A DNA stretch of 64,000 bases. It comes from Coniochaeta sp. PMI_546 (Eukaryota; Ascomycota; Sordariomycetes; Coniochaetales; Coniochaetaceae). Shown in pieces: positions 43,617-53,384 of this stretch. The position numbers and the translations under genes were made by a program. How positions within the stretch are numbered: position 1 is the first letter of the stretch; the number at the start of each line of letters is the position of its first letter. The notes beneath the pieces were generated by a model, which worked only from the letters and a program-made list of their open reading frames with translations, did no database searches and had not been told where the DNA came from. Where the stretch lies: NCBI GenBank assembly GCA_021432605.1, contig MU271143.1:3543277-3607276 (forward strand). Reading direction: 5' to 3'.

Positions 43617-46600
43617 CTATGCAGCTCCAGCCTCCCTCTGCCTCTTGACCACATAATAAGTAATCAAGCTCTTCCCATCCTCGCCCACCCCCCTAACCGC
43701 CTCCCAGAACCTCTGTTCCCCCACCCGCGCATGCAGCGCAACACACAGTCCCACAGCATCCATCCTGACCCCAGACTCCCTACTCTCCAGACACCTAGCC
43801 GCCAGCCCAGCCAGCGTCGACAGCTCGCTCTCGCTCGACACGAAGACAGGCCTCTTGCCATCGACCATCTGCGCCAGGACATGCAGCCCCATACTCAGAC
43901 TCCGCGCCGCCCCGACGGCACTGTCGTCCAGATCAGACAGCATCCGCGCCAGGACGTGCGTGATCTCGCTCGCGTCGCCCAGGAGCACGAGATCGGACGC
44001 CAGCGTCTCCAGGCCGGAGACCATGTGCGTCCGCCCGTCGTAGGTGGCGCGGCAGCGCAGGAGGGACTCGAGCCCCCGGCTGACGTGCGGCTGGAAGGAG
44101 TCCCGCATCTTCTTCAGCATAAGCCTGATGGTAGCCAGGATCTGCGCCTTGACGTCCTGGACTTTTTCGGGCGCGAGGGTCGTGAGCGGCGACTCGAGGT
44201 ACTCGAACAAGCCACCCACCAGCGCGTCGAAGCGGTCGTCCGTGAAGACGGCTGATTTGCCGTTGGTGCCGGCGCCGTCGCGGATGATGCCCTGGAGTTT
44301 CCGGAAGCCGTGCACGTCGAGGGCTTTGGCTTTTATCTTGGCGATGCCGCTGTCGAGAAGGCGGGAGTTCTGCTTGACCTTTTCGGGCGAGAATGGTTCC
44401 GCCGGAGGGGCACTGTCGCTGCCGGGGTCTGAGGCTGTGCGGGCGAGACTACCCGCGTGCTCGTTGACGGGCTTGTCTTCCAGGACGTTGGTTGCGAAGG
44501 TTGACGGCTTGGGGGTCGCTTGGTCCTCCGTGAAGGGATCTTCGTAGACTTTCAGGGGCGGTGCTGAGGGGGTGTCGGGCGACGACGGTCCGTCGACGGG
44601 CATGGCTGGTTTGGGTGGAGTAGCGAGCTTGGGCGATGGCTTCGGGGACTGACTAGGGGAAGATATCCTGAGGCTTGCGATCGTGGGCACTACCATGGTA
44701 AAGTCCTCGTTGGCTTTCGTGGGACTGCTTGACAGGGCTGGAGGAGCTGCAGCCTTGGTCGTCCTTGCTGGGGTGACTCGCGGAGAGGGAGCAGACTTGC
44801 TAGCCACTAGCTTAGATGGCGTAGGAAGACTCGATTCACTCGCGGTCGACGCATGACCCGGTTTGGGCCGTTGTACTGTCCGTTTTGGCGAGGCACCCAT
44901 GGCTTTGGGTGTGACTGCAGGTTTTGGCCGGATACGCTCCGGTGGGCTGTCTTGCTCTGTTGATGCGAGATCGTGACCTCGTACAGAGTAGGGTCCCGCC
45001 GTTGCAGGGCGAGCCGCCAGTTCAGGCCGTTTTCGAGGTCGCATGGGCGCCACAGACAGACCGCTGGAGGCAACCGCATGTGTGGCTTCTGGTCGCGGCC
45101 GTACTGCCGAGCCGGATGATGCCGGCGCCGCGGAGACAGTAGACGAGTTTGACACTGTGCGCTGCGGAGAGAAATGCGCCATCGCCGACCCAGGTCGGGG
45201 AGGAAGGTTCTTGCCTGCCATAGCGGCCTTCTTCTGCGCCAGCATCGTTTCGCGCAAGCTCGGCTTGGGTGGACCCATAGTACTCTTCGATAAGCCAAGT
45301 CCTGGGCGAGGAGCCCCTTCTGCCTTCTTAGGAGAGTTCGGGTTGTGCGGATCGTTCCTCAGCAGCTTCTGAGCGGTCGGGTCTAAAGAGTCCAGAATCA
45401 TTTCAGCACGCGCAGGCCATATCCCGCTAAACGTCCAGTATGTTGCCCTCATCTTCTCCCTAACGCCTGGGTTGGGGTCCGCCAGCCCCTTTTTGATGCA
45501 CTTCTCGACGACGTCCAGGCCTCCAGCATGCTCGATATGACTCTTGTGGTGAGCCTCCTTCTTGAGCACTGTCTGCAACCAGCCTGTTGCGTACGTCCTC
45601 GGCTGAACATTCTTGTCCTGACACGCTGCCCAGATGTGTTGCAAGATCCGCGAGTTAAACGTGACCTTGCTGACAATGGCATCAATAGTGACATTGCCTT
45701 GCTGGGAAGCTATCTTCTTCGTAGATCCGCACAGCTTGATGAAGTTTTGCATGAGGATCTCGACCATCGGGTCGATGCCAGGGCCGTATATGCGGGCCAT
45801 GTCTTGGACCAGGTTGCAGCCCTCCTTTGACAAGCTCGTCCTTAGAGAGTTGACAGCTTTAAGGATGCCATCGAGCAGGCTACGCAGGCTTGCTAGTAAG
45901 CTGTCATGGAAGTCGGACACCGCGTTTCCAGCCAGCAGCTTTCTAAGCTTGGTCATGCTCTCCTCGCGCTTTAGCCAGTTCTGTTCAGTCTCCTTGCCTT
46001 CGAAGAAGGAATGGATCTCCCTGAATATGTCGTCCAGCTCGCGCTGGGTATTCACATACATTGGCTCGACCTGCTCTGGCTTGCTGTCTGGCATAGGTGT
46101 TATGGGTCGTTCGCTAGAGATGGATGACATGCTCGCAGCCAAGATAGGCCGTGTTGGTTGGGAGTGCACCTCCTCTTCATGCTGTGATGACTGCGTGGAG
46201 GAAGAGGGTACTAGCTCCCTAACGATGGCCTGCTCGATGGCAGGCCTGACTTTGTATGTCTTCAACTGCCTTTTGAGATCCGATTTTGCACCGTTTGGTG
46301 CATTCCTAGGGAAGAGATGAGTCAGTCTCAGTTCTCAAAAGCAGAGCAGCAGCTGCAACACTTACCGGAACAGCTCAATGACAGTAGTCTTGGCCGTCTC
46401 ACGGACGGAGGGGTCAGCATCTTCAAGAAGCTCCATGAGCGTGGGAACATAGCTTCGAAACTGAAGTCCGTTCTCCTGGTGCATCTGCAGCACCCACTGC
46501 AAGCTCATCTCCTTTGCTCTTGCGTTCTTGCCCACCATAGCGGTGTTTCGTACTGAACGCTCGACGTCGACTGGCGCAACTTTGTACAATGTCGTCATTG

Positions 46601-46961
46601 ACTGGGAAGCTAGGATGCGGAACTTTTCTTTCTGGTCTCCTAGCTTCTCGACAAGGAGCGGCAGGGTTCGAGCAGCCTCCTTTATTAGGTACTTGGGTTC
46701 TTGTCTCGACAGTCGCGTCAGCAAGTGGTTGAGCGCTGTGAAGCCGGCATTGACGAGCACTGCATGCTGTGAAGATGATGCGCTCCGTAGCGCATCGAAT
46801 AGAGGGGCGACGCAGGTGTCCGGGACATTGTGCTGCTTGATGCCGGACTTGATGGCCGTGACGGCATTGACCTTTGCCTCGATGTTCGCGTCCGTTCGCA
46901 GGAGTGTTATCAGGTCGGCCACCTGTTTGTCATTTATTTTGTCCGCCATGCCCTCTGTCAT
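43617..46961 (-). CDS. STU1: CLASP-family microtubule-binding protein Stu1
   Basis: Exons 46961-46366 and 46305-43617 (intron 46306-46365) encode about 1,094 residues. It stabilises microtubule plus ends and kinetochore fibres. The N-terminal helical repeat domain (TOG-like) shows HNVPDTCVAPLFDALR, LVNAGFTALNHLLTRLSRQ, VEKLGDQKEKFRILASQS, DVERSVRNTAMVGKNARAKE and SYVPTLMELLEDADPSVRE, then VIELFRNAPNGAKSDL across the splice. A second TOG-like region (ELDDIFREIHSFFEGKETEQ to PNPGVREKMRATYWTFSGIW) follows. The Ser/Pro/Lys-rich basic linker (about 490-800) is typical for microtubule binding. A third helical region forms the C-terminus. ATG 46961 is followed at +12 by a second in-frame ATG that could equally be used. 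Confidence 0.93.
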
Positions 46962-47688
46962 AGAGGAGGGGCGTCGGCTATGTGTTTTTTTTACGAGCCT
47001 ATCGTGACAAATATCGGAGGTTAGATGACGTTGCGGCAGACAAAAACATTGATGCTTATTTACTCCTGAAACAAACAAGCAAAAAGAGATACTTACTCTC
47101 CTACGCGTGATAAGGTGCGAGTTAGGACAAACACCGACAGGTAAGTCCAGTGAAGCAAGCAGTGTGAACAGGTCGATCCTTTAATGATGTAGACTGGTTG
47201 TTGCTGCGCGGTAGCAAGAAAGTGCTATGGATTGCGCAAATGTGTTGATGTTGTCGCTACGATACGTAATTATTTTGGCGCAGGGGGAGACCACCCGAAG
47301 CGTGCGACGCTACAGCTGAGGGAAGCTCTCAGGTTCAGTGACCGCGACCGCATGTGGGTTCGTGCCATCCCTACAGAAACCGCTCGAGCCATGATCCTTG
47401 TCGGCTCCACAACGTACCCTTCCCCGCGAAACATGGTGGGACTGGTACCTCCCTTCTCAGCCCCTCAACGCCAACCCCGCGGCGTATTGACTACCAGTAC
47501 ATAGTACCTACTTGGGTTGAGATATGTCTTGCTCGTCTTGCTACTCTTGACAATACAGGACTTTGTCTGCAGCGCTGTCTCTCAATCCTCTCTCAAACTC
47601 TTCATCCTCTCTGTCTGTTCCATCTAAAGCCGATAGTACGACCAGAAACTCGGAAACCTCCCCAAACATTCACGACTTTCATCTCCAA
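46962..47688. other. Divergent promoter region of STU1 and the BSP-type peptidase
   Basis: 727 bp between two start codons. The open frame of the peptidase extends upstream to 47563 but lacks an earlier ATG. No other feature was recognised. Confidence 0.5.
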
Positions 47689-48573
47689 ATGACAATCATC
47701 CCCTCAACCACACCGGTCCCCAAGCCCCTCCACATCTTCATGTCTCCCACCTCTCCAGCAGCCTCACCACCACCCCCGACCTCATCCGCAGTTCCCTTCC
47801 CAATCCCAATCCCAGACCTTGCCCTTCAAAGCCCAGCACCAAGCTCAACCCCTCAATCCACCCGCACCGCTCACCAAGCGCCAATCCTCCGCCTAGAGAT
47901 CCGCTCCCTCGCCCACCCAGGCGCAACCAAATTCCTCACCTCCGTAACCGCCTCCACCCTCCTGTCCGACGCAGTCGCCAACGTCCAAACCCACCTCTAC
48001 TCCTCCCCCCCCTCGCCGACGCACTGCCCCCCAACCCGCTCCGTAACCGTCGTCCTCCGCGACATAGGCGGCGTAGCCTACACCACGGGCACGGAGCTCG
48101 ACCCCCAGCACCACAAGGAGATCCACTTCTCCCTAAACTACATATCCTCCATTCGGCCCGACCGTCTGGCGTCCGAGATCACGGGAGTCCTGACGCACGA
48201 GCTGGTGCACTGCTACCAGCACAACGCCCAGGGGACCTGCCCCGGCGGTCTCATTGAGGGGATAGCGGATTGGGTGAGGCTGTGTTGTAGGCTCGAACCG
48301 CCTCACTGGAAGAGGGAGACGAAGGGGAGGTGGGACGGCGGTTATCAGCACACTGCTTATTTCCTGGAGTACCTGGAGGGCAGGTTTGGCGTCGGCACGG
48401 TCAGGAGGATAAATGAACGGCTGAGGGGGAGACGGTACGAGGAGAAGGAGTTCTGGACCGGATTGCTTGGGCGCCCGGTTGAGCAGCTTTGGGAAGATTA
48501 CATCGAGAAAGTGAAGAGAGACGAAGGTGTGGAAGGGGAGAAAGGCACTGTTGATGAAGGGACGCAGACGTAA
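47689..48573 (+). CDS. Basic secretory protein (BSP)-type metallopeptidase
   Basis: A single exon from ATG 47689 gives 294 residues. An unusually Pro/Ser-rich N-terminal stretch of about 60 residues precedes the domain. The zinc site is HExxH in LTHELVHCYQHNAQG, followed by GGLIEGIADWVRL, whose Glu/Asp are the family's candidate third ligand. The fold-typical YTTGTELDPQHHKEIHFSL and the C-terminal YQHTAYFLEYLEGRFG and FWTGLLGRPVEQLWEDYIEK agree with plant and fungal BSP (peptidase family MA-like) proteins. Plant members are secreted defence proteins. This one has no visible signal peptide, so an intracellular enzyme is suggested. The substrate is unknown. Confidence 0.87.
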   Translation: MTIIPSTTPVPKPLHIFMSPTSPAASPPPPTSSAVPFPIPIPDLALQSPAPSSTPQSTRTAHQAPILRLEIRSLAHPGATKFLTSVTASTLLSDAVANVQTHLYSSPPSPTHCPPTRSVTVVLRDIGGVAYTTGTELDPQHHKEIHFSLNYISSIRPDRLASEITGVLTHELVHCYQHNAQGTCPGGLIEGIADWVRLCCRLEPPHWKRETKGRWDGGYQHTAYFLEYLEGRFGVGTVRRINERLRGRRYEEKEFWTGLLGRPVEQLWEDYIEKVKRDEGVEGEKGTVDEGTQT

Positions 48574-49308
48574 TGGTAGGGGGGTTCTCTCAAGTGATAA
48601 GGGTAATCAGGTCTAGTTTTGTTTCCGAGAAATAAGACCATGGTGTTTCTAGACAGACCCTGCGAGGAGAGAGTGGTATAAAAATCCCGAAATGTCAGTA
48701 AGAGAGATTCCATCCGTAAACTCCGTATGCTTCCTCCGCTACCGAGTGCTTCCTAGCTAGCGTACAGAGGGGAAAAAACAGAAAATCCTACAATGCCAAT
48801 GACCGACATCTCTCCTTATGCCCACGGCCACTGCTCGCAACAATGGAACACGACAACATCAAAGCCACCAAGATGCCCTTCCTCAAGAGCAACAATCAAT
48901 CCGTGTCTCGACGTCTCCATCTTCGGTCTCGAAAGACGAAAGACATAAACCTCGACTTCTTTCATACGCGTAGTATCTTTTCCCTTGATGCCTGGCACAC
49001 TGGTTATGCGAAGGGATTTACGCTCAGGGGGTCGAAAACCACCAGGGCATCCTCAATTTACCAGTCAGTAGGACTGGGGAGGCAGGACATGACACCATCA
49101 GGCCAGAAGGCTGAGGGTTTTGGGAGTCAGTCTGCTGAAACACCTTGAGCCATATGATATCATGCGTACCGAGGAGAGCGAGGCGCGTGCCGAATCTTTA
49201 GGAGTCGAGGCAGGAGATGATGAAACATGAGCACAAGATGAGTGGTGTCGACCAAAATGTACAGCACTCCTTGTTCAAGTGCCAAGCCCTCGACGATCAA
49301 TCCACGAA
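48574..49308. other. Intergenic region, convergent 3' flanks
   Basis: 735 bp between the BSP-type gene (+) and a minus-strand gene. A 101-codon plus-strand frame from ATG 48843 has no motif and is not called. Confidence 0.5.
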
Positions 49309-50505
49309 CTAAGCATGAGCAGCCTCTTCATTCGAGCTGACCACACTTCCGACCTCAGTCCAGCTAGAAGGCGTCGCCATGCCCTCGCTCCCACCGTCGC
49401 TCAGCACGTCATACACACGTCCCACATCAGCCGTCTGCGACACGGCGTCGTCAGCGACATCCACCCCAGAGCCGACCGTTGAGCCCTCTGTCGGCGTAAG
49501 CATGCCGTCGCTGACCATCTCAGGCTCCGAGATCGGCACGGGCGGTGAGACCGGAAGCGGAGAGTAGAAAGCTGAGAGAGCGGTAGGTAATCTGTCGGGG
49601 ATCGTCGAACCTGACGACGCTTCTGCCCAGGCTTGGATGGATGCGTATGCGTCCTGGCGGTCATCCTGGCCGGCTGTCATGTACTCGTCGTCAGCCAGCT
49701 CTTCCGCCTCCTGCTCGGGTGTCAGACCGAAGTCTGCTGGTTCAGAGTTGTTGGCGGAAAGCGTGTTGCCAAAGTCGAAGAGGACCTCGGCTTCTGGTTG
49801 TGGCGGTTGCGGAGATAATGTATGCGAGGCAGCATTGCGGTCCGGTTCTGTGGCATTGTAGATGTCCGACATGATCTCGTCTTGACCGGGTGACAGTGCG
49901 TGGAGGCTGTGTGCTGACTCGTTGTCAAAGTCGTCAACTCCATTCTCGTCGGCGAAAGGGTTGGCGTAAATAGCAGAGCTCAGCCCCCTGACTCCTTCAG
50001 CACCGCGACGCCTTAGAAGGCCCTCATTCCCAGCAACCTGGACGTCAGCGCCAGTGTTATACACGTAAGTCCCCTTCTCCGCATTGGTATCTTCTTGCAG
50101 GAAGTCGTCAAAGGTGGATCCACGGCGAGAACTGGTCTTTTCCTCGGCTTGCTTGCGTTCCATCTCTTTCTTCGACTCGCGGATAGCATTCCAATACATC
50201 AGCTCCTCTCGTTGCCTCCGCCGAGTCTCGTCATCTGCATCGATGCCCGCGTCGCCCGGTATCACACCCCGGGATCGAAGGAAGCCTTCTGCATCTTCCG
50301 GCCGATTGAACAGAGGCTCTTGTGACGTTTGTGTGGCAGGGTCAATGTTTTCGCCTAATGAGTGTAGGGCTATAGCGATACGACGGCGGAGATCTTCGGC
50401 CATCCGTCGAAGCTCGGGAGACTCGTAGACAGCTATGGCAGCTGCCACTGCAACTGAGATGGCGATTACGCCGGCTGAGGCCATAACGGCATGGTTAGGA
50501 GGCAT
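49309..50505 (-). CDS. Membrane-anchored fungal orphan protein, function unknown
   Basis: A single exon of 398 residues from ATG 50505. An N-terminal hydrophobic helix (ASAGVIAISVAVAAAIAVY) begins near residue 9, then charged ESPELRRMAEDLRRRIAIAL and an Arg/Glu-rich helix (RRRQREELMYWNAIRESKKE). The remainder is acidic, Ser/Pro-rich and probably disordered, ending SWTEVGSVVSSNEEAAHA. The layout suggests a single-pass tail in cytosol or nucleus. I recognise no named domain, but the N-terminal third (anchor plus basic helix) looks conserved in style. An alternative first exon at 50944-50968 can splice in frame. Confidence 0.75.
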   Translation of the reverse strand: MPPNHAVMASAGVIAISVAVAAAIAVYESPELRRMAEDLRRRIAIALHSLGENIDPATQTSQEPLFNRPEDAEGFLRSRGVIPGDAGIDADDETRRRQREELMYWNAIRESKKEMERKQAEEKTSSRRGSTFDDFLQEDTNAEKGTYVYNTGADVQVAGNEGLLRRRGAEGVRGLSSAIYANPFADENGVDDFDNESAHSLHALSPGQDEIMSDIYNATEPDRNAASHTLSPQPPQPEAEVLFDFGNTLSANNSEPADFGLTPEQEAEELADDEYMTAGQDDRQDAYASIQAWAEASSGSTIPDRLPTALSAFYSPLPVSPPVPISEPEMVSDGMLTPTEGSTVGSGVDVADDAVSQTADVGRVYDVLSDGGSEGMATPSSWTEVGSVVSSNEEAAHA

Positions 50506-52287
50506 CTTGGAAGAGTAATAAAGCAGCTAAGGATATGCTGTGTAGGAATTGAGGATGAAGGTATTACAGTAAGTAGAAGAAGGGTATCGAGATACGTGGG
50601 GTGATGAGAGCATGGGCAAGAAAATAGGCTTTGATGAAGCAAGAACAAATTCAAGTACGTTCGATTCGCAGGTGATATCACCGAGGCGAGATGGAACAAG
50701 AGAAAATTAGACCTTGGGCGCGGCCACAGACGAAACACACGATAAAAGGGTTGTCGGAGGATCGCATTGCGCGGTCTCTCGCCACCTCCAACCAGAGAGA
50801 CAGACGGCCGCGTGGTTCAGGCTTCCCATTTAACTGCGCGTCGGCATTTGCCCCCCATTTTGGAGATGGCGGGGTAGGGTTATGAGAGGAGAGGCAGAGG
50901 GACAGAAGAAGCTGATTGACGGTCACAACGAAGTCGCACTCACCTTTCGCGGCGATTGGAACAGGCATCTTGGAAGAGCACTGCAGTAATCAACGAATGT
51001 GTTCTTCGTGCAAGTGTTTCGGATTTTACACACGAAGTGCAGTGGGTGAGGCGAAGAGCTGAACGGGGATTGCAACAGCGAGACTCTATCCTCTGCTTCC
51101 CTAGCTCTACAATGTAGGTAGGAGAGAAAGATCGAGAGCTATTGATTTGGAGGCCATGGAGGGGCAGCGATGGGGTTTTGAGGATTGAGGAATGGCTCGT
51201 CAGGCTGTCAGGCCAGCCGCAGCTTAGGTTCTTTCGGTCAGCAGTTGCATTCATCAGTCTGCCGCAAGTATCAGTGGGCAGACAGTGGCAGAGCAGGGTG
51301 AGGCGTTCCTTCTCAGTTTGGCGGCCATGAACGATGGACTCGTGACGTACCACTTCCACGCAATCAGTGTTTCACGCCATCTCATTCGTCCAACATTGCA
51401 ACTCGGCTTAACCACTCTTGAAAGCCATCTTAAGGTTCATCTGGACGGTTGGAAAAGCTGTGTCAATTTGCTCAAATCGGTATGTTATTTATACTTCCCA
51501 ATATGAGTAAACCTTCTGTATTTGCGAACCTATAAGTGGTAGGTGAGCGAGCTGTCGGCCATGGTTGGAGCTACCTCACCTGCCCTGAAGGCTGTATCAG
51601 ATCCGTCTTCCACATACAGTGGCGATACCTCGCTACATTCGACTCCAAAGGCTCGTAATTCAACTACTTTTTGGGGCTCCGACTGGGTTTAGTTGTTCAT
51701 TTGGTTGCAGTAACCCATATTGTGTGCGACTTTCCACGGGCACCCAGGTTACCTCGAGTCCGCTCAATCATCATTGGACGGTTTGGTCAAAAAGTGTTGG
51801 TGACCAAGCAGTACTAAAAATAAGCTGAACACTTTCCTGAACCGATGCCCATTCAAAATCCGTGCCATTTTGTTCGCAGCACTTTGCGAGGTGCTCCTGG
51901 GAGCGGAATGGCTTTTGAAGATATAGTCTATGGAAAGGACGTGGCAGGGGTTACATCTTCAACTATACCTTTATTTGTGTATCTTCTCACTCGTGGCAGA
52001 AACCAGTGGGAGAGGAATAGCATGCCGCCGTTGTGAGAACAGGGGCAACCAACTAGTATGCGCTGCCAAGGCTTCACATCACCGCCGTAAGCGTTGCTGT
52101 CAGGTGACCACCCCACCAAGAGTATATTAAGGTAGAACCCTGCGAAGGGACTTAGAGAATATATCGATCTTTACCCATCTGTTACAAATAACGCCTACGC
52201 TAGAATCGAAGGTCTGAACCTTATCATTCCCTCGTATTTGATTTCGGTATATATATTCGTATTTGTATACCGCCCTAACGTTATTAG
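50506..52287. other. Intergenic transition into the AT-rich repeat block
   Basis: 1.8 kb. The left part is the promoter of the preceding minus-strand gene. No supportable gene occurs to its right. From about 52.14 kb composition changes abruptly to TpA-rich sequence with few CpA/TpG dinucleotides, marking the edge of RIP-affected DNA before the first retroelement. Confidence 0.55.
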
Positions 52288-52292
52288 CGTAT

Positions 52293-52683
52293 TGTAACGA
52301 TCCCAAGACGGGCTAAGGATCAGAAGGTGAGTTCTGTTACTTAGGGTAAGTAAGTTAAGGTATAACAAGCAGTCTTTACTCTGGTATCGTTAAGATAAGT
52401 GTCTTACTTAATAATAACCTCGATTGAATACTTAGATTGATTATTGGGTGATTAAGAACTACCTATAGCGGAGCCCCGAAGGACTCTTCCCTATATATTG
52501 GTAGAGACTGTAGTGATCATGGCGATAGTTACGATCGTACCGACCGTAATCCTTCCTGATCATTACGATTACAATGATCAGTTACGTGACCCGAGGTCCC
52601 TTACCCATATAGTACGATAAGCCTCGTATACATGTTCCTTATCTATTGGCGGGGTATCCTCCGTTACCTATAGGTTTATAACA
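52293..52683 (-). repeat. Left LTR (3' LTR of element 1)
   Basis: 391 bp, from TGTAACGATCC to TTTATAACA, so it has the canonical TG...CA ends. It is less RIP-mutated over its first 100 bp than the right LTR. It holds an 8-bp inverted repeat TGATCATT/AATGATCA at 52557-52564 and 52573-52580. Confidence 0.92.
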
Positions 52684-52686
52684 TTA

Positions 52687-52701
52687 TCCCCCTCCTCCTT
52701 T
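52687..52701 (-). other. Polypurine tract of element 1
   Basis: The plus strand reads 15 pyrimidines (TCCCCCTCCTCCTTT), so the minus strand is a purine run four bases from the left LTR. This position primes plus-strand DNA synthesis next to the 3' LTR and independently proves minus orientation. Confidence 0.75.
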
Positions 52702-52808
52702 AGCTATTATCCTCAAGGCCTAGTACTCCTTATAAGTAATGCTAATAGCCTATATAAGTTACGTCCGAAGGTTTCCCCTTCTTTATCGTCATCATATCTG
52801 ACCGTAAT

Positions 52809-53384
52809 ATATAGAAGCAAAAGAAATCTTCCAAATCTTCAAACGACCGCCGTATCGCCCTACTAGTAGCCATCCTTTCCAACGCCGTCGAGATACCTTC
52901 GTATTCGAACTACGAGAAACACGGCCTCGTATCTTATCAAGTTTCCGAAAAGGACTCCTCCCAATATACGGAATGCGTTCGTTCGGGTCGCTCGCGGTAC
53001 GACGTCTAAGGTCCTTCTAACGAGGAGCTTATAAAAATCGGGGAGCAATTCCGTAAGCTAGAAGAAGAAGTTAAATAGGCCGAAACTAAGGTTCAACGTC
53101 TTCGCGTTTAGAAGAAAATATAGTTTGAGAAAACGATACGTATTATCCGCAAAAGTATAACGAGTATAGAAGAATTGGAACGGGTCGAGAAAAAGGAAGC
53201 CGATCGTAAGGTAACGAGAGTTATCGAGAATCGTCCGCCTTCCGCCACGTCCTTTTCCTTTGACGACGATTTTATTTTAGGTTGGGACGTAATCTACGGC
53301 GACGTAATATTATCCCTTTCGACTCTTGAGGTAATAATACTACTATAGTACGGAACTCTTATAGTAACCGCTAATAGTTCGTAA
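52809..53384 (+). pseudogene. Extra antisense ORF of element 1 (coiled-coil type), RIP-damaged
   Basis: A frame of 192 codons on the strand opposite gag-pol, between pol and the 3' LTR, with its last 26 nt overlapping the end of pol. It is interrupted by several in-frame TAG codons and its start codon position reads ATA. Recognisable stretches are SNDRRIALLVAILSNAVEIP, VSEKDSSQYTECVRSGRSRY, PSNEELIKIGEQFRKLEEEV, IRIIRKSITSIEELERVEKK and ENRPPSATSFSFDDDF. The middle is strongly helical, likely coiled coil, and the C-terminus is acidic. Similar frames accompany retroelements in other ascomycetes as far as I recall, often annotated as hypothetical proteins. Its role is unknown. Confidence 0.7.

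Noticed and set aside
52863-53048. Minus-strand 61-codon frame near the left LTR
   Set aside because: It is the complement of the extra antisense ORF, with no motif of its own.
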